In this document: positions 61,781 to 64,000 of the stretch, one piece after another | Layout of the letters: each line of letters begins with the position of its first letter | Position numbering within the stretch: the stretch's first letter is position 1 | Source of the DNA: Minicystis rosea | GTDB taxonomy: Bacteria > Myxococcota_A > Polyangia > Polyangiales > Polyangiaceae | Length of the DNA: 64,000 nucleotides | Reading direction: 5' to 3' | Assembly: GCA_001931535.1 (NCBI GenBank) | Contig: CP016211.1 | Location: forward strand, 3,066,501 to 3,130,500 | Translations under genes and position numbers: made by a program | The notes under the pieces: generated by a model | What the model saw: the letters and a program-made list of their open reading frames with translations, nothing else | What the model was told of the DNA's origin: nothing | Database searches by the model: none

Positions 61781-62455
61781 ATGCCGACCGCGCCGTCCGA
61801 GATCGCCCCCGGTGTCCACCGCTTCGAGCGCGTCGACGACAGCGGATGGAGCTTCAACATGTTCGTCGTGCGCGGCCTCGAGCCCGATGGAGTCGTCGTG
61901 CACGCGCCGACCTTCGTCGACGACGCGACCTTCGATGCCATCGAAGCCATCGGGCCCGTGCGCGCGCTGCTCTGCCCGAACCATTTTCATTGGCTCGCCG
62001 TGCGTCGCTTCCGAGAGCGTTTCCCCGAGGCGCGCGTGGTGGCCGATGCGCGCGCCGTCCCTCGGCTCACGCGCAAGCTCGGCTTCGCCCCCGAGGCCGC
62101 GACGTGGCCCGCGTGGCGCTCACCCGCGGGCCTGAAGAACGGCGAAGGCTGGCTCTCCCTCCCCTCGCCCGACGGGCCGACGTGGATCGCGTGCGATGCC
62201 TTCTTCAACATCGAGCGCCCCGTACGCGGCGCGATCGGCGCGATGCTGCGCTGGTCCAAGACCGTGCCTCACTTGTGCATCGGACGGACGTTCCACTGGC
62301 TCGCCATCTCCGATCGCGCGGCCTATCGATCTTGGCTTCTGGCCCGTCTCGACGAAGAGCGCCCCCATCGCCTCTTGGTGTCGCACGGCGAGCCCATCGA
62401 AGGGGCAGCGCTCGCGGATCGGTTGCGCGCCGTGGTGGCCGACCGTCTCGCTTGA
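61781..62455 (+). CDS. Metallo-beta-lactamase-like protein (DUF4336 type)
   Basis: A 224-residue soluble protein with the outline of an MBL-fold hydrolase: strand/loop start APGVHRFERVDDSGWSFNMF, then a reduced metal motif ALLCPNHFHWLAVRRFRERF, with only the HxH part of HxHxDH kept. Later come WIACDAFFNIERP and a C-terminal LLVSHGEPIEG (His in the usual position of the last metal ligand). DUF4336 proteins show the same reduced site. Whether it is catalytic is open. It is alone between the kinase and the ferritin-like gene. The ATG is 6 nt after TATCTT. Confidence 0.7.
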   Translation: MPTAPSEIAPGVHRFERVDDSGWSFNMFVVRGLEPDGVVVHAPTFVDDATFDAIEAIGPVRALLCPNHFHWLAVRRFRERFPEARVVADARAVPRLTRKLGFAPEAATWPAWRSPAGLKNGEGWLSLPSPDGPTWIACDAFFNIERPVRGAIGAMLRWSKTVPHLCIGRTFHWLAISDRAAYRSWLLARLDEERPHRLLVSHGEPIEGAALADRLRAVVADRLA

Positions 62456-62618
62456 TCCTTGCGACCGCGCTGTTCCGTCGCCGAAGCGGCTCTATCATCG
62501 ATACGGGGAACGTGATGACCGGCCGGCTGTCGATGTCGGCGCGGAATACGTGCGCCGCCCCCTGAGTTGCAGCCCGAGCCCGCCGCTTCGTCCCTATCCC
62601 GAGCCCGAGGAGCCGCCC

Positions 62619-63770
62619 ATGTCGGATGAATCGATCGATGCCAACCCCTACGACCCTCCGGTCGACGTCGCGCCCGCGATCCATCACGGCGACGGCGGGA
62701 GGCGTCAGGGAGCGCTCGCCGTCGTTCATTTCGTCGCCGCCTTTGGATTGATCTTCGTGGCCTTCGCCGCGGCCGCGCTGTTCCGAGAGAGGATGGTCGC
62801 CGCCGTCGGCATGAGCATCGTGGCGCTCATCTTCCTCGCCGGGTTCTTTCGCGGGATCGTGGCCATGGTGCAGGCGGCGCGGGCCAAGCAGGCGACGCTC
62901 GGCTTCACGCTCGGTGTCTTCGTCGTCGTGCTCGCCAACGGCTTCATGTCGTGGATGGGCGCGCTCCTGGCGATGTTCGCCACCTCCGGCTTCTCGCGCG
63001 GAAGACAGCTCCGCCGCTTCGGTCGGGTTCTCCTCCCCGAGGTCCGCGAAGGCCGCGCTTGGGCCGAGCTACCGCTCACCCCGACCATCGAGGCGCCCGT
63101 GCAGCGCGCGCTCGCCGCCCAATGGCGTGAGAATGGCCGCACCGAGCACGCGTCGGTGGCGGCGTTCGCGCGGCTCACGCTCGACCTCATGGCGCTCGGC
63201 GCGCCGCCCGCGCTGATCGCCGCGGCCAACCGCGACGCGCTCGACGAGATCCGCCACGCCGAGCTTTGCTTCTCGCTCGCGCGCGCCCTCGATGGTGCAG
63301 ACGAGAGCCCCGCTGCCTTCCCCGAAGCGCAACGCGCCCGCACGCTCCCGGCCACGCGGCCGCTCGCGCTCGCGGCCCTCGCGGTCGACTCGCTCGTCGA
63401 CGGCGCGCTCCACGAAGGCATCTCGGCCCGCGTGATCGCGCGGCTCGTGAAGCGCTGCGAAGATCCCGCGACCCGCGCCGTGCTCAAGGAGATCGCCGCC
63501 GATGAAGGCCGCCACGCCGCGCATGGTTGGGACGTGGTCCGCTGGTGCCTCGCCGAAGGTGGCACCGTCGTCGCCGATGCGCTTCGCGGCGCGGTCGCCG
63601 TGCTCCCCACCGCGGTCCACTCGTCGCTCCCCGAGGCTGCCGACGACGGCAGTTGGGAGCGCTTCGGCATCCACGGTCGCGCGCTCGAAGCGGAGGAGCA
63701 CGCGAGCACGCGCGCCGATGTCGTCCGCCGCGTCGAGAAGCTGATCGGCCCGGCACGCGCCGCGGCCTGA
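62619..63770 (+). CDS. Membrane-anchored ferritin-like diiron protein
   Basis: A 383-residue protein. The N terminus is short and polar (SDESIDANPYDPPVD), then three membrane helices follow (about 30-55, 58-85, 95-122; VVHFVAAFGLIFVAFAAAAL, VGMSIVALIFLAGFFRGIVA, TLGFTLGVFVVVLANGFMSW). Residues about 165-380 are a ferritin-like four-helix domain with diiron-type ligands: EHASVAAFARLTLDLMALGA, NRDALDEIRHAELCFSLARA and EIAADEGRHAAHGWDVVRW. Such domains oxidise or bind iron or organic substrates. The role is unknown; membrane fusion of this domain is uncommon. GAGGAG precedes the ATG at 62619; upstream open frame overlaps the previous gene. Confidence 0.75.
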   Translation: MSDESIDANPYDPPVDVAPAIHHGDGGRRQGALAVVHFVAAFGLIFVAFAAAALFRERMVAAVGMSIVALIFLAGFFRGIVAMVQAARAKQATLGFTLGVFVVVLANGFMSWMGALLAMFATSGFSRGRQLRRFGRVLLPEVREGRAWAELPLTPTIEAPVQRALAAQWRENGRTEHASVAAFARLTLDLMALGAPPALIAAANRDALDEIRHAELCFSLARALDGADESPAAFPEAQRARTLPATRPLALAALAVDSLVDGALHEGISARVIARLVKRCEDPATRAVLKEIAADEGRHAAHGWDVVRWCLAEGGTVVADALRGAVAVLPTAVHSSLPEAADDGSWERFGIHGRALEAEEHASTRADVVRRVEKLIGPARAAA

Positions 63771-63784
63771 TCCATTCACGAAGC

Positions 63785-63817
63785 ACGAGGCCGCATCGCA
63801 GAAAGCGCGGGCCTCGT
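63785..63817. terminator. Hairpin between convergent genes
   Basis: ACGAGGCC (63785-63792) and GGCCTCGT (63810-63817) form a perfect 8-bp stem with a 17-nt loop, centred in the 49-bp gap between two facing stop codons. It could act on both strands. No T-run. Confidence 0.5.
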
Positions 63818-63819
63818 CG

Positions 63820-64000
63820 TCACTCCTCCCAGCGACGCTCCCCGCAATCCTCTCGCTTCTCGCTCTCCTTCACGGAGTAGCGCTTCGGTGCATGGAAGGG
63901 CGCGGCGTAGAGGAAGGTCCACGGCTCCTTCCGCACGCAGATGCGATCTCCATCGCGGACGCGATCGATGATGCGCGCATCGACCTTGTCGTGCACGAGC
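63820..64000 (-). CDS. C-terminal part of an unknown protein (cut by window edge)
   Basis: The minus strand is open from the right edge down to a TGA at 63820-63822, giving the last 59 residues. They include DARIIDRVRDGDRICVRKEP, WTFLYAAPFHAPKRYSVKE and a charged end ERRWEE. It is basic and may be a small soluble or secreted protein with two cysteines. No family is recognised and the start is outside the window. Confidence 0.6.
   Translation of the reverse strand, partial: LVHDKVDARIIDRVRDGDRICVRKEPWTFLYAAPFHAPKRYSVKESEKREDCGERRWEE

Overview
The window is very GC-rich, with overlapping shadow reading frames on both strands. Its gene content looks like a deltaproteobacterial myxobacterium (Myxococcota, probably Polyangiales/Sorangiineae): many lipoproteins, Ala/Pro-rich proteins, a Ser/Thr kinase fused to an AAA/TPR region, a DUF4388 protein, DUF2169/pentapeptide/VgrG cassettes and an orphan family-B DNA polymerase. 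This placement is inferred from gene families, not from a marker gene.

Layout. 1-9.4 kb: a membrane protein, an NnrS/double-hemerythrin pair, a 41/42-bp tandem repeat array, a SUKH-WD40 fusion, a MoxR ATPase with a carotenoid-type membrane protein, and a DUF4388 regulator. 9.8-16.7 kb: a three-gene operon of a ClC transporter, a LysM/peptidoglycan-binding protein and a 1418-residue protein that appears to combine a split DNase I-like (EEP) domain with a C-terminal papain-like cysteine protease; this is the best candidate for an undescribed system. 16.8-26.7 kb: an NtrC-family regulator, then housekeeping envelope and transcription genes (bamD, greA, a sulfatase-HEAT protein, a YfgM-like protein, bamB). 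26.7-28 kb: a non-coding or doubtful region with a 42-bp tandem array. 28-35.6 kb: a GNAT enzyme, a Pro-rich protein, a lipoprotein with repeated Tudor-like modules, other lipoproteins, Nif3, an SRPBCC lipoprotein and a lysozyme-like protein.

35.66-51 kb looks like an accessory island. It opens at a 3'-end fragment of tRNA-Glu abutting a truncated DUF1998 helicase, followed by a broken RtcR-like (CARF-AAA+) regulator. It then carries a VgrG-DUF2169-pentapeptide-DUF3540-DUF4150 cassette without type VI secretion core genes. It closes in an IS1182-type element and remnants of an NT-HEPN gene and an ankyrin gene. 51.6-64 kb: a VWA lipoprotein, family-B polymerase, SDR dehydrogenase, a kinase/cyclase-like/AAA/TPR protein, a metallo-hydrolase-like protein and a membrane ferritin-like protein.

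Several genes have a -10-like hexamer only 6-10 nt upstream of the best start codon, which suggests that leaderless transcription is common here. Operon-internal genes instead use GGAGG-type ribosome binding sites or overlap their neighbours.
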